Made by a program: the position numbers and the translations under genes
The notes under the pieces: model-generated
Databases searched by the model: none
Seen by the model: the letters and a program-made list of their open reading frames with translations, nothing else
What the model was told of the DNA's origin: nothing
Shown here: positions 23,601-35,600 of the stretch, one piece after another
Layout of the letters: each line of letters opens with the position of its first letter
Numbering within the stretch: the stretch's first letter is position 1
From: Platanthera guangdongensis
Taxonomy: Eukaryota; Streptophyta; Magnoliopsida; Asparagales; Orchidaceae
Reading direction: 5' to 3'
DNA: 64,000 nt
Assembly (NCBI GenBank): GCA_039583875.1
Contig: CM077163.1
Location: 231,996,646 to 232,060,645 of the forward strand

Positions 23601-26600
23601 CAAGTGGAAGTCGCCAACAAGCTGATCATCAACCTCCTGAAGAAGAAATTTACCAATCTGAAGGGCAACTGGGTGGAGCAACTCCCCTTGGTCCTATGGG
23701 CTCTGAGAACAACTCCTAACTCGGCTACGAGGGAACACCCTTTAAGTTATCCCACGGGTCCGAGGCACTCATCCCAGTGGAATTCGAGGTTCGGAGTCCT
23801 AGAGTCATAGCAGCAGGAGAAGGCAGCGAAGAGTGGCGCTTGGAAAATGAAGACTTTCAGAGGCTTTCGCTGGACTACATCGAGGAACTCCGTGACTTAG
23901 CCTCCGTCCGCTAGGAGGAAATCAAGAGGCGCATGGCAAAACACTTCGACAAGAATGTCCGCCTCAAACATTTCCTCCCAGGAGATCTGGTCATGAAGAA
24001 GGTGGACGTCGCTGGCAGAGGAGCTTCCGTCGGCAAGTTACATCCCAACTGGGAAGGACCTTTCATCGTCCAGGAAGCTCTAGCCTCTGGTGGCTATCGT
24101 CTGCAAGACCAAAAAGGAGAGCAACTAGGAAATACTTGGAGCGGGGATGACCTGAAAAGGTTTTACCCCAAGCGGTAACATGTATTTCTTACCTGTAACA
24201 TTGTTTCTAAGTTATTTATACATTTCCTCGCCCCCGGAGTCACGGGTGAATGCGAGTTGTCTTCTTTGTGTTAATCTCCTCAAGTCAGCTAGAAGCAGTG
24301 AAGTCCAACCCACTATCGATTTAGGAAACCTTCGCTCGACCTGTTCCTCCAAAATAACCCAGGGCGGACAATGGGACGATGCCTCGGGATTTAAGCGTCC
24401 TTATAAGACCGAGCCGCTGCATTGACGGTCGAGATAAGCTCCTCCCTTGCATGTCAGCCTAGCTACCCCCGATTGCATCTCTCCTCTGACTGGAGTAACT
24501 ATCAGAAACAGGTCTGAACGCTAACCTCCTAAACTCGATGAAGGATCGACCTCACAAAGTGATGTCTTGTACAAAGGTGTCATCGGTCTTTGAGAAGACT
24601 AAAAGACCCGCTCTTCGTGATTATTAGTCCTGCAAAGCAAGACGCATCTCTGTTATTCCCAAAGCAGGATAACCTATCGAGCTCTGGAAGGTACAAGTTC
24701 GCAGAAGGATGGTGGGCTTGAATGTGTGTGTCTTGTGCGACCCCCCGAGGGTCATTCCCCTTCGCTTGTATCATGGCCTTCATAGTCAGGTGTCAGAGTT
24801 GGTAGCAATCTCCACGGTGGGATTGGGAAACGAGTCATCGACCTGTTTCTCTTAAATGACCCAGGGCGGGCGATGGGACGATGCATCGGGATTTAAGCGT
24901 CCTTATACGACCGAGCCCCCGCATTGACGGTTCAACTCCCCCTTGCATGTCGGCCTAGCTACCCCCGATCGCATCTCTCCTCCCACTGGAGGAACTATTA
25001 GGAACAGGTCTGGACGCTAACCTCCCAACTTTACAGAGAAGATTGTCGTCTCTTTAAAATTTCTAACTCGATCTGCTTGGGAAGGCGAGCACCGGTAGGA
25101 CCCGGGCGACCTTCAACGGCTTCCAGGCGAGTTTCTAACTCGGCGGCCCGGATTTGAGAAGCCTCCAACTCGGCCTTGGTGTTGGCGAGTTCTTGCTCAA
25201 GCTCGGAGAACTTCTTCGCCATCTCGACCTCGGCGGTCTGCGAGGATCAATCAGCTAGCAGTCGGGAAAAATGTAAGTACAGGAACAGCTAAGTCGCGCC
25301 GAGGAGCCGACTAACCTCGTAATCCTTCCAGCGGACGGATTCCATCCCCGGATGGATCACCTTCTGGGTGACGACCTTCAACGCCTCCTACGTTTCGAGC
25401 AGCTTCTTCGTCGTGTAGTGCTCCAGCTCAGCAGTCCGCAGGATGGAGAGGGAAGTCTGGTGGGCGAGCACTTCCGGGCTGAGCTTCAGCATGGACTTGG
25501 TGTCCGCTCGCCCGTAGAGCGCGAAGCCGACATCAAAGGCCTCTCTCTTGTCCTCCCAGTCTTCCAACCAGGCGGGTAGGTTGGTGCTCAACGATACCTG
25601 ATGCTCGCTCTCCGACCATGACACCAGCGGGCAACCATAGGCGTCCTTACCTTCTCGCCTGAGGTTGTAGTTCGGGTGGAAGTAGCCCCGGCATCAGAGG
25701 GCGACTCCCTCCATCGAACAGCTGACGGGAAACCTTTGCTCGCTTGCCCGCATGATCGGGGGACTTGGCCTTGCCCTTCCCCTTGGCGAGCTTCCTCTTG
25801 CGCGCGCCACCTCCATCGTCGGCGAGCGGCTGGGCGGCAGGAGGCGAGATCTCCTCGACCTCAGCAGGAAGGCTCGAGGTTTCCTGGCGCGAGGACGCAA
25901 CTTCCTTTGCTGGAGGAAGCGGCTTTTGCGGGAGCTCGCGAGCCCCTGCAGATTGAAGAAGTCAGTTCACACAACTCAGATGTCATGGCGAGTATATCAG
26001 AATCTCGCGAGTTCATACCTTCGCAGAGAAGAACCTCGTCGAGCACATTAAGGTTGATGCACCAGTGGATGACGTCGAATCGTCGCTCGTGGAAAGCTTC
26101 GACCAGCTTCTCGTGTGTGCCTTCCAAAATCGGCGGAAGGAAGACAACGTCGGCGGGCTGATGCAGCCTTCCCAGCACGCCTTCGAAGTCGCCGGTGACG
26201 AAGACCAGGAACTCGCTCCACCGGTGGACCTTGTTCGCCGTCCCAACCAGCGTGCAAACATGGATGCTGAAGAAGACCCCCTCAGAAGTCGCGGCGAATG
26301 CGAAAATCTTCCGGAAGACAGAAAGATTGAACGCAATCCTCTCTTCCCGAAGGAAGCAGAGGAAGTCCATGATGATCGCCACGTCGTTGGGATTGATCTG
26401 GGCGGGCGCAATACCTAAATATCGCAGAATTTGGCGATATTCGGGCCACAATGGAAGTCGCAGACCGACTTCAAAGTGGTGAACGGACAGGACCATTCCA
26501 CCTTCGATGTAGGTGTTAAGTCGCTCATTCCGGGCGGGGAGCCTGACCGAGTATCCCTATGGAAGATACCTTAGGCGAAAATCTTCCAGATCTCGCTCTG

Positions 26601-29600
26601 TGGTGGCGGACTTCTTGAAGACCGCATCAGCAAAGTTCACCGCATGGGCCTATCGGCGAGCACTGGCATCGTTTCCAACCATCTTTGAGCGAGTTGTGAG
26701 TGCGAAAAAGGAGGAGCGAGTAGGGCGAGAACGAAAAGGAAGACGCGAGCAAGGGCAGTTACTCGCGAGCAAAAGTCAGAAATCGCGACATCGAACTAAA
26801 GTCTCACCTACCCCTTCTATTTATAGGCAGAGGCTAGGGGGTGTATTTCGTGCTCGGGCGAGTATCCACCTAAGTCGCGTCCAAACCGTTAGATCTATCC
26901 TAGTCACGAGCCCTATCTCGCGCAAGGTTGTTCGGAATCTCGCCAGCTCGGCAGAACCTGCACAGAAATCAAGGCATCGCAGAAAGAACAGGCAAGAGCA
27001 ATCATAAAGAACATAAACTTGGCAGAATCAACGCGAGATTAAATCTCGCTTATTACAAACAAATAGTTCTTTACATAATCGCCAGAAGGCGAGTTCAAAT
27101 GAAAAGAAGAAAGAAAATTCCTAAGTCCTAGAAGGCCCTCGCTCCGGAAGATGGGGATGCCGCCCAGCTCAGCCCATCTCGCGAGCTCGTCGGAAGTGCT
27201 CGGTGGCCACCACAATCGCGTCGTCGCCTCACCGCAGCTGCTCTTCCATCCTCGCGAGCCGCCCGGCAGACCCCATGTTCGCTGGCGCGCATGCCCACCA
27301 ATTCCTCGCCGAAGAGCTGGACGCGATAGTCGGTCATCGCCTGGCGCCGCTCCACCTCTTGGATCATGTGGAAGCGGGACTCGTAGGCCGTCGGGCTTTC
27401 CCGCAACCCTTCCATCTTTGCCATCCTCACCTCCAGTGCCGAGATCCGGCAATGAGGTTTGCGGATGGAGAGCTGGTCGAACTTGGCATCCAGCTCGATG
27501 CAGGCGCGAGCAGCGGCTCGGCGGTACTCGTCTTCAGGCAGCCCCAAGGCCTCATGAAAGCACCTCCAGGAGTGGACGGGCGACCTGTCAAAACAGAGAA
27601 AAATCGCCAAAACAGTTACCAGTTGGCAACAACAATTAGACCAGATCAGCAGTGGTCAAAGCTACCTTGCCGAGGAGAACGTAATCGTTGAGGAGAAGGG
27701 CTGCGGCGAGCTGGTTCTCGCGGGCCCGATGACGAGCCGCCAGGACGCTCAGCGGGCTGCCCCTGTCCGCGACCTCCATGGCCGCGGCTTCCGGACCTCG
27801 GCGGGAAGTAGTCGGGGCGTCGTCTTTCCGGATCTCGCGCCGAGCTCTCCGGTGTGTTCCGAGGAACCGTGATTTCCGGGCAGCCCGTCGCCGGTCGTTG
27901 CGAGCCCACCAGAGTAGATGGTGGCAACGTGGGAGCGATCTTCGGTTTTTGTGGCTTAACCTGAGGAAGTGGTGGCGGCGGCAACGGAGTGCTCGCCGCC
28001 GGCAGCGTGGTCTTGGCCGGAAGAGACGGCGGCGGTGGGATGCTCGTCGTCGATAGCGTCGAAGTAACCGAGGAAGGAGGGACTTTGCCCATCCTGGGTT
28101 GTGAGGTCTTGGTCGCCGGAGGATCTTTCTTAGTCGTTGGAGAGACTTGTTTTTTTGGCCATTTGGAGCCGAGGTTGATCCGGACAGTGTGCGCGAACCG
28201 GAGCAGATGCCGAGTTTCATGTGCGACCAGTGGAACTTCTCGCAGCGGGGCGACGTCTAGAATCTCGCCCGAAGTAGTCGTTGGAGGAGCTGCAGAGACA
28301 AGGATGTATTAGCATGGAAGCAGGATGATCAACGAACTACTACAAAGATCGGCAAGTTTGTGACCTTGCGAGGCAGCGAGATCTGCCTGCACTTGGGGCG
28401 ATGACCCAGCGACTTCCGAAACGGAAGCGGTCGACGGGGAGAGCAACGAGAAGTCGGGAATATCGCCCAGCCCGAGATCCTCGAGGAGCTGTTGGGTGGG
28501 TGCTAGTCAAAGGTTCGGGCTGGTCGGTCGGGGATGCGACTTTCTTTGTCGGGGAAGCGACTTTCTCCGCCGGCGGGGGCTGGTTGTCGGTCTTGGAGGT
28601 GAGCATCTTTTTCAATTTCTTCAATTTCTTCAATTTCTTCTTGGCGGGAGGCAGATCAGCAGCGACTTCACCTTCTCGCGGCCTCTTGGGCCTTGATGGC
28701 TCTGGTTCGAAAAACCCGGACAGCGCGGACAAGCTCTCTTGGTAGGCTTTCTCGGCCTTCGACATTGCGTGCGAGCTCAAATTGCGTGCCACAAAGACCA
28801 GACCCCTCTATTTATAGAGTTCAGCGGACCTCCATCAAGGGCGAGTAACTCAGATACTCGGTCAAGCAACTCGCCGAATAAGTGTTGGATGTTTCTTTCC
28901 GAATTCCTACGTCGCTCGAAAAGAGCGGGGATTGTGTACAAATCGTATTCGTCGATGGTGGGCCCCTCCAGAGCTAGGTCAGCAGAAGTCAAAGTCAACA
29001 AGTCAATACAGAGGTCAGAGTCAACGCGCCAGGCTGCAGAAGACCTGGGCGAGTATGGCGAGCTCCCCTCGCATACTCGCCAGGTAAGCGACGAGGCACG
29101 ATACTCGCCCAGCCGTGCGAGCTCCCCCAGGAATTCGCCTAGTCGCCAGGGGGTGAGCTATAAATAAGACCCACACCCTCCCCAGAGATTTCCCTATAAA
29201 TAGGACCCCAGGGGTACGAGGAGAGACACTTTTGAATCTCGCCGAGATCTCAGACTCTTTTCTTGCATGCTAACTTAGCTTGTGAATTCCTTTTTCTCAG
29301 AGACCAAGTCGCGACCTAGCGACTATCCTTCTTTAGTCGCCGCGATTTAGTTATCAGCTAGTCTCCTTTGTACCCTGCTCGGTCATCCTTGGTTGTGGAG
29401 GGGTTGCTTCTTCTAAGCATCCAGGTACGTGGTCGGACCTCCCTGCCGCAGTGCCTGGGGTCATGTTTGTTGTTCGGTGATCTTCGTGCTTTAGCCCGCT
29501 ATCCGTCAAGCCTACCCGTTGGGCCGGTAACCTTAGGCTGCCTTGATCCGATCTTAGGAGTAGGGAAATTTTCCTGGCTTCAACACCAAAGTTGTTATTT

Positions 29601-32600
29601 TGTCAAGCTATAAGTTGGAATTCTCCACCTACAATGGAAAAACTAATCTCTTGGGCTGACTTAGCATGTGCGAGCAATTTTTTGGTCACCAACAAACTCC
29701 GGTAGCTGAACAATTTCCTCTAGCCCCCCTCCACCTCGACTCAGATGTGCTTTGGGACACTCGTCTCCTCACCGACCAGTCGGGTCAAACATGAGAATAC
29801 TTCGAGCGATTTGCAACTTACGTTTTGGCCCTCCCATCTGTAGCAACCCCCTCAGTGCCCTCACAACACTATGTCGCACAGGCATTGTTGGTGAGTACCT
29901 GAAACAATTTAAACTTCTTCCGGCACACATCACACTTTCCCCTAAGATGCAAATCGTCATCTTCACCGCTAGATTTCGCAACCGCCTCCGTCTAGATGTC
30001 AAATTTGAGGCCTCTTCAAACTTAGCGACTACTATGAGTTAGGTCAGGCTATGCGACAGTTGCCTCCAGCTGGCGCAGGAGGCCTACTTACCCGCTGAGT
30101 CGGGCGCTTTGCGCAGGGCCGTATTGAGGGTCATCCAACTCCACCAGTCGGTAGACCATCTTGGGTCGATATGATGGAACGACGCGCGCAAGACTTATGT
30201 TATAACTACGACAAGCAGTACACTCGCGGCCACATGTGCAAACGACTTTTCTATCTGCACGTCAAAGACTCTGATGATGAAGGTGTCAGATAAAGCGGAC
30301 ACCATTGATCTCCCTCGATCTTGAGGTCAAGCTCGGCAAGTTTGTGACCTTGCGAGGCAGCGAGATCTGTCTGCACTTGGGGCGATGACCCAGCGACTTC
30401 CGAAACGGAAGCGGTCGATGGGGAGAGCAGCGAGAAGTCGGGAATATCGCCCAGCCCGAGATCCTCGAGGAGCTGTTGGGCGCTAGTCAAAGGTTCGGGC
30501 TGGTCGGTCGGGGATGCGACTTTCTTTGCCGGGGAAGCGACTTTCTCCGCCGGCGGGGGCGGGTTGTCGGTCTTGGAGGTGAGCATCTTTTTCAATTTCT
30601 TCAATTTCTTCTTGGCGGGAGGCAGATCAGCAGCGACTTCACCTTCCCGCGGCCTCATGGGCCTTGATGGCTCTGGTTCGAAAAACCCGGACAGCGCGGA
30701 CAAGCTCTCTTGGTAGGCTTTCTCGGCCTTCGACATCGCGTGCGAGCTCAAATTGCGTGCCACAGACCACACCCCCTATTTATAGAGTTCAGCGGACCTC
30801 CATCAAGGGCGAGTAACTCAGATACTCGGCCAAGCACCTCGCTGAATAAGTGTTGGATGTTTCTTTCCGAGTTCCTACGTCGCTCGAAAAGAGCGGGGAT
30901 TGTGTACAAACCGTATTCGTCGAGGGTGGGCCCCTCCAGATCCAGGTCATCAGAAGTCAAAGTCAACAAGTCAATACAGAGGTCAGAGTCAACGCGCCAG
31001 GCTGCAGAAGACCTGGGCGAGTATGGCGAGCTCCCCTCGCATACTTGTCAGGTAAGCGACTAGGCACGATACTCGCCCAGCCGTGCGAGCTCCCCCAGGA
31101 AGTCGCCTAGTCGCCAGGGGGTGGGCTATAAATAAGACCCACACCCTCCCCAGGGATTTTCTTATAAATAGGACCCCAGGGGTACGAGAAGAGACACTTT
31201 TGAATCTCGCCGAGATCTCAGACTCTTTTCTTGCATGCTAGCTTAGCTTGTGAATTCCTTTTTCTCAGAGACCAGGTTGCGACCTAGCGACTATCCTCCT
31301 TTAGTCGCCGCGATTTAGTTATCAGCTAGTCTCCCTCGTACCCTGCTCGGTCATCCTTGGTTGTGGAGGGGTTGCTTCTTCTAAGCATCCGGGTACGTGG
31401 TCGGACCTCCCTGCCGCAGTGCTTGGGGTCATGTTTGTTGTTCGGTGATCTCTGTGCTTTAGCCCGCTATCCGTCAAGCCTCCCGTTGGGCCGGTAACCT
31501 TAGGCTGTCTTGATCCGATCTTAGGAGTAGGGAAATTTTCCTGGCTTCAACACCAAAGTTGTTATTTTGTCAAGCTATAAGTTGGAATTCTCCACCTACA
31601 ATGGAAAAACTAATCTCTTGGGCTGACTTACCATGTGCGGGCAATTTTCTGGTCACCAACAAACTCCGGTAGCTGAACAATTTCCTCTAGCCCCCTTCCA
31701 CCTCGACTCAGCTGTGTTTTGGGACACTCGTCTCCTCACTGACCAGTCGGGTAAAACATGAGACGACTTCGAGCGATTTGCAACTTACGTTTTGGCCCTC
31801 CCATCTGTAGCAACCCCCTCAGTGCCCTCACAACACTATGTCGCACAGGCGTTGTTGGTGAATACCTGAAACAATTTAAACTTCTTTCGGCACACATCAC
31901 ACTTTCCCCTGAGATGCAAATTGTCATCTTCACCGCTAGATTTCGCAACCGCCTCCGTCTAGATGTCAAATTTGAGGCCTCTTCAAACTTAGCGACTACT
32001 ATGAGTTAGGTCAGGCTATGCAACAGTTGCCTCCAGCTGGCGCAGGAGGCCTACTTACCCGCTGAGTCGGGCGCTTTGCGCAGGGCCGTACTGAGGGTCA
32101 TCCAACTCCACCAGTCGGTAGACCATCTTGGGTCGATATGATGGAACGACGCGCGCAAGACTTATGTTATAACTACGACAAGCAGTACACTCGCGGCCAC
32201 ATGTGCAAACGACTTTTCTATCTGCACGTCAAAGACTCTGATGATGAAGGTGTCAGATAAAGCAGACACCATTGATCTCCCTCGATCTTGAGGTCAAGCT
32301 CTTTTTGCCAGGCAGTAGAGATGTTATGAGTCTTGTTATGATATTATTAATTATTATTATGTTATTTATTGTCTTTATGTTGTCTCCCTATTTAGTCACA
32401 TTCCAAGTCTGTCGTTGATTTCATATTTAATTACATTCCAAATCTGTTATTTTATTTCCATTAAGAGGCGGTTGTATGTTTATGTAAAAGACCCCTTAGG
32501 TTTTGTATTGGTATGACGAATTTAATTTGTTCCCTTCCTCTTGTGTGTGAGATATTGGTAGCTCTCTTCTCTAACAAGCAAGCCCCGCTTAGGCAGCCAC

Positions 32601-35600
32601 GATTCCGGCTCCGTAGTATCTCCACCATCATCCTAGCCTCAGGTCACTTCTCCGGAGAGCCCATAACAAAATCATGTCAAGGATTAGGGCGCTTAGGTAA
32701 CACAATGTGTGCATTATATACTGTAAAATCTCTCTGAGAATTCATCCTAAGTAGATATGATTATCTTTAACCAAATATTTGATGCAAGTTAACACAGTTC
32801 AGTAAAGCTATAAGAAAAAAAATAAAGAGTGGCATAGAGGAATGATTAGGTTGCTTCAATTGTTACCCCGGGGAATGGGTTCGAATCACGGATATACATA
32901 TTTAGAATGAAAGGAAAAAAATTGTGTACATTGACCCACCCCAAACCCATATTGGTTGGAGACTCATGCATTGGGAAAGAAGTCCTTATCGACAATCATA
33001 ACTAATTTGATAGATTTAAAAGAAATGGTGACAGGATGACATTAGAGTTTGAGCTGAAGTTCACACATAACTCTACGAGATGAGAGATCAAGCCACCTCA
33101 GGAGCATGCATGTTTATTATGAAAGAGAAAATATATGCATCCGAGGAGTTGTAACAATGAAATCATGGAATAAAAGAGAAATTAAACTAGCAATGAAAAA
33201 TCAATTAAGAGAATTTATATATGATTTTAGAATTTTTGTAATATATTTGCAATCAAACCTTTAAATTTAATATTTCTTCATGAATATACCTATATATATA
33301 TATACCTATATATATATATATATATATTACTATTCTAAAAAGAAATATGAGGGTCTGCCAATAACAATGAGTTCGAAAATAGGCTATTTATATGGGCCAT
33401 CGGATTTGACTGTTTTATTCCTGAACCGTTGGATCTGGGACTGCAAATAGTGAATTGGGTTTGCAAATAAAAAAACCAAAAAAACTGCAGCCTTCTCTCT
33501 CCTGAAACCCGATCACCCAAATCGCCCCCCCCCCCTTTCACGGTCTCCTCCACCGCCGGCGGCGGAGCCGCCGGCGGCCTGACCGGAGACCGCCTGCAGG
33601 TTCGCCGGGAGCCGGCGAACCTGCCGGCGGTAATCCGGCGGCGCTCCGGCGGGGCCACTGCCGGCGGTGGGATCTGGGCCTCACGGTCAGGGCCACCGCC
33701 GGCGGTGGCCCCGCCGGAGCGCCGCCGCCGCCGGCAGGTTCGCCGCCGGCGAACCTGCAGGCGGTCTCCGGTCAGGCCGCCGGCGGCTCCGCCGCCGGCG
33801 GTGGAAGAGACTGTGAAGGGGGGGGGGGCGATTTTTTTTTCTTTTTTTAAATTATAAAATAAAAAATATATTTTAAATGTAAATAAAAATATATTAAAAT
33901 TTAAATAGTAAAATTTAAATTATAAAATAGGTGTCACATCGGCCCGGGGGCGGGCGGAGCCCGCCGGGGGTGGGGGTGGGGGTGGGGGGCCCGCCGACGC
34001 CGGCGAGGTACTGTGGCGCGTGGCCATCGGGCCGGAGGCCCGTGCCTGCGACTCGTATATATATATATATATATATTTTTTTTATGGTGTAATGGTGTGG
34101 ATCATCAAAACAATCTTATCCCTCCATTCAATTATCTCCTCCTCTTTCTTTTTTATTTCATTAAATAAAAATCCCTCCCTCCACACAATGCCCCTGGGAG
34201 TATAATTGTGTGCACGGGGGACTGCGAGTGGCGGGAGTGTCGTCACGCCGGGGCACGACCGGGATACTGTGTGTGTGTGTGGCTCTTGCTGGCTGAAGAG
34301 GAATCAACAAACCACTTATGGAATCAAACCAAGCAAGCCCACAAAACACGAGTAGGTTTGGCTCAGTACATCCCTGTAACACAAGTTCCATGCAGTTTTA
34401 AGTAGAACATTCAAGTTTAAATTTACAGCCAACTGTCCATGCCAAAAAGATTTAAAATAGCACGTCAACTTATCTCACTCTATAAGTAGTTCAATAAATC
34501 AAATGGATAATCCAGGTGCAAGAAATGGACTTCAGCACAGCATTCAGTAACTGAAGAAAGAAATACAGGAAATGTATAATTGCATGACTGCTAATACTGG
34601 AAGCTAACAACGATAAGTCACTAATGACCTTAATTGAAAGATAGCAACTGTCAAAAACATAGAGTGCAAATTTTCCCCTTAGTTAGAGGACTGAGTGTGG
34701 GTGGAAACCAAAAGAGATTGGTCATTCTTGAAATGAATCATATATACATAGTAATAAACACTGCAACGTCCAGCATGATTAGGATTACCAGATTAATTTA
34801 AACACAAAAAAGATATATTAAAGGAGGTCTGTGGATAAGACTATAATGGCATGTACCTAGCACTGGTAATAACGCATGCCATATTTTTACATGCTTAATA
34901 GTGACAAATAACAGCATTATTATCAAGCCAACTCCTGGAATATGGTTCTAAGCATTGGGTTCTAATTGCTTACGATCAACATGTGAGCTAGAAACACTCG
35001 AAATCCCTAATTCTTGAGTATTACTCTTCATTCTGAACAAAAATTATTGCGCTGACCCCTACATCTACATGCCGAAAGGAGAAAATATCATTGGGGATAA
35101 TGTATCAGTTAATACACTACCGCAAGTTCAATAGCTTGGGATGCCATAATTTTCTTAATACAAACAATCAAGGCAGAGATTACCCAATTTCTTCAATGTA
35201 GCAAATAAGTACAGCATCCTTTGAAAGAGATTCATGCCCCTACTTGCATAAAAATGGAGGTTTGAAACTCTATGCAAGACACACTATAAATTGCTCGTTG
35301 CTTCTAAAACCCCATACAGTAAACAAGAATATTTTTGTGAATTATGTTACAAAAAAATATGTTAAAATACTTAAAGTGGATAAGGGATGTGATACTAAAC
35401 CTCTTTAGTGGTCAAAATGTTGGCACCCTTAATATCTCGGTGAATGACTCCTTGCTCATGCAAGTAAACCAAACCTTCTAAAACCTGTTCATTGGCATCA
35501 AGAATGACTAAAAAAAACAACAAATTACAGCAGATAAAACATAATGTAAAAGAGTATGCAAACCTGGGATATGTAAACAGCTACCAATGACTCGGGGAAG

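Larger units (their letters stand above)
17982..29585 (+). mobile_element. Tat-like Gypsy element with antisense genes
   Basis: An 11.6-kb element bounded by LTRs 17982-18656 and 28935-29585 (TGTACA...CA) with perfect 5-bp duplications CCAAA (17977-17981 and 29586-29590). On the plus strand are gag, protease, RT, RNase H, a second RNase H-like domain and integrase (19.1-24.2 kb). Between integrase and the 3' LTR are about 4.6 kb carrying two minus-strand genes, each with its own TATAAATAG. A second RNase H and antisense genes downstream of pol fit the Tat/Retand group. Plus-strand genes are broken by stops, shifts and changes at catalytic residues, so the copy is inactive. It inserted into the gag of the outer element. 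Confidence 0.85.
28350..32301. repeat. Tandem duplication of about 1.97 kb (two units)
   Basis: Unit 1 is 28350-30333 and unit 2 is 30334-32301. Each starts cggcaagtttgtgacc and ends cttgaggtcaagct. Each contains the first exon of the second antisense gene, the whole 3' LTR of the Tat-like element and the right part of the outer gag. Differences are few substitutions and small indels (three versus two copies of caatttcttcaatttcttc; 1984 versus 1968 bp). Because the unit spans a junction between two different elements, it arose after the nested insertion, not by transposition. Confidence 0.9.
14728..32668 (+). mobile_element. Outer Gypsy element lacking pol, enlarged by nested insertions
   Basis: The LTRs at 14728-15257 and 32322-32668 share long stretches (TGTTATG start, gttgatttcctatttagtc units, gagatattggtagctctc, gcttaggcagcc, cccataaca end). 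The flanks gaatc (14723-14727) and aaatc (32669-32673) are a near-perfect 5-bp duplication. Internal sequence is a leader and gag only: about 15258-15674, 17190-17981, then 29591-30333 and its duplicate 31553-32301. No RT, integrase or protease belongs to it, so it is non-autonomous. It contains the fold-back element 15675-17189 and the Tat-like Gypsy 17982-29585. Sitting in one intron, it accounts for most of the 20.8-kb gap between kinase exons 6 and 7. Confidence 0.8.

Noticed and set aside
30903..31552. A third independent insertion of the Tat-like element (solo LTR)
   Set aside because: Both flanks are duplicates of those of 28935-29585, so it was copied by the tandem duplication.
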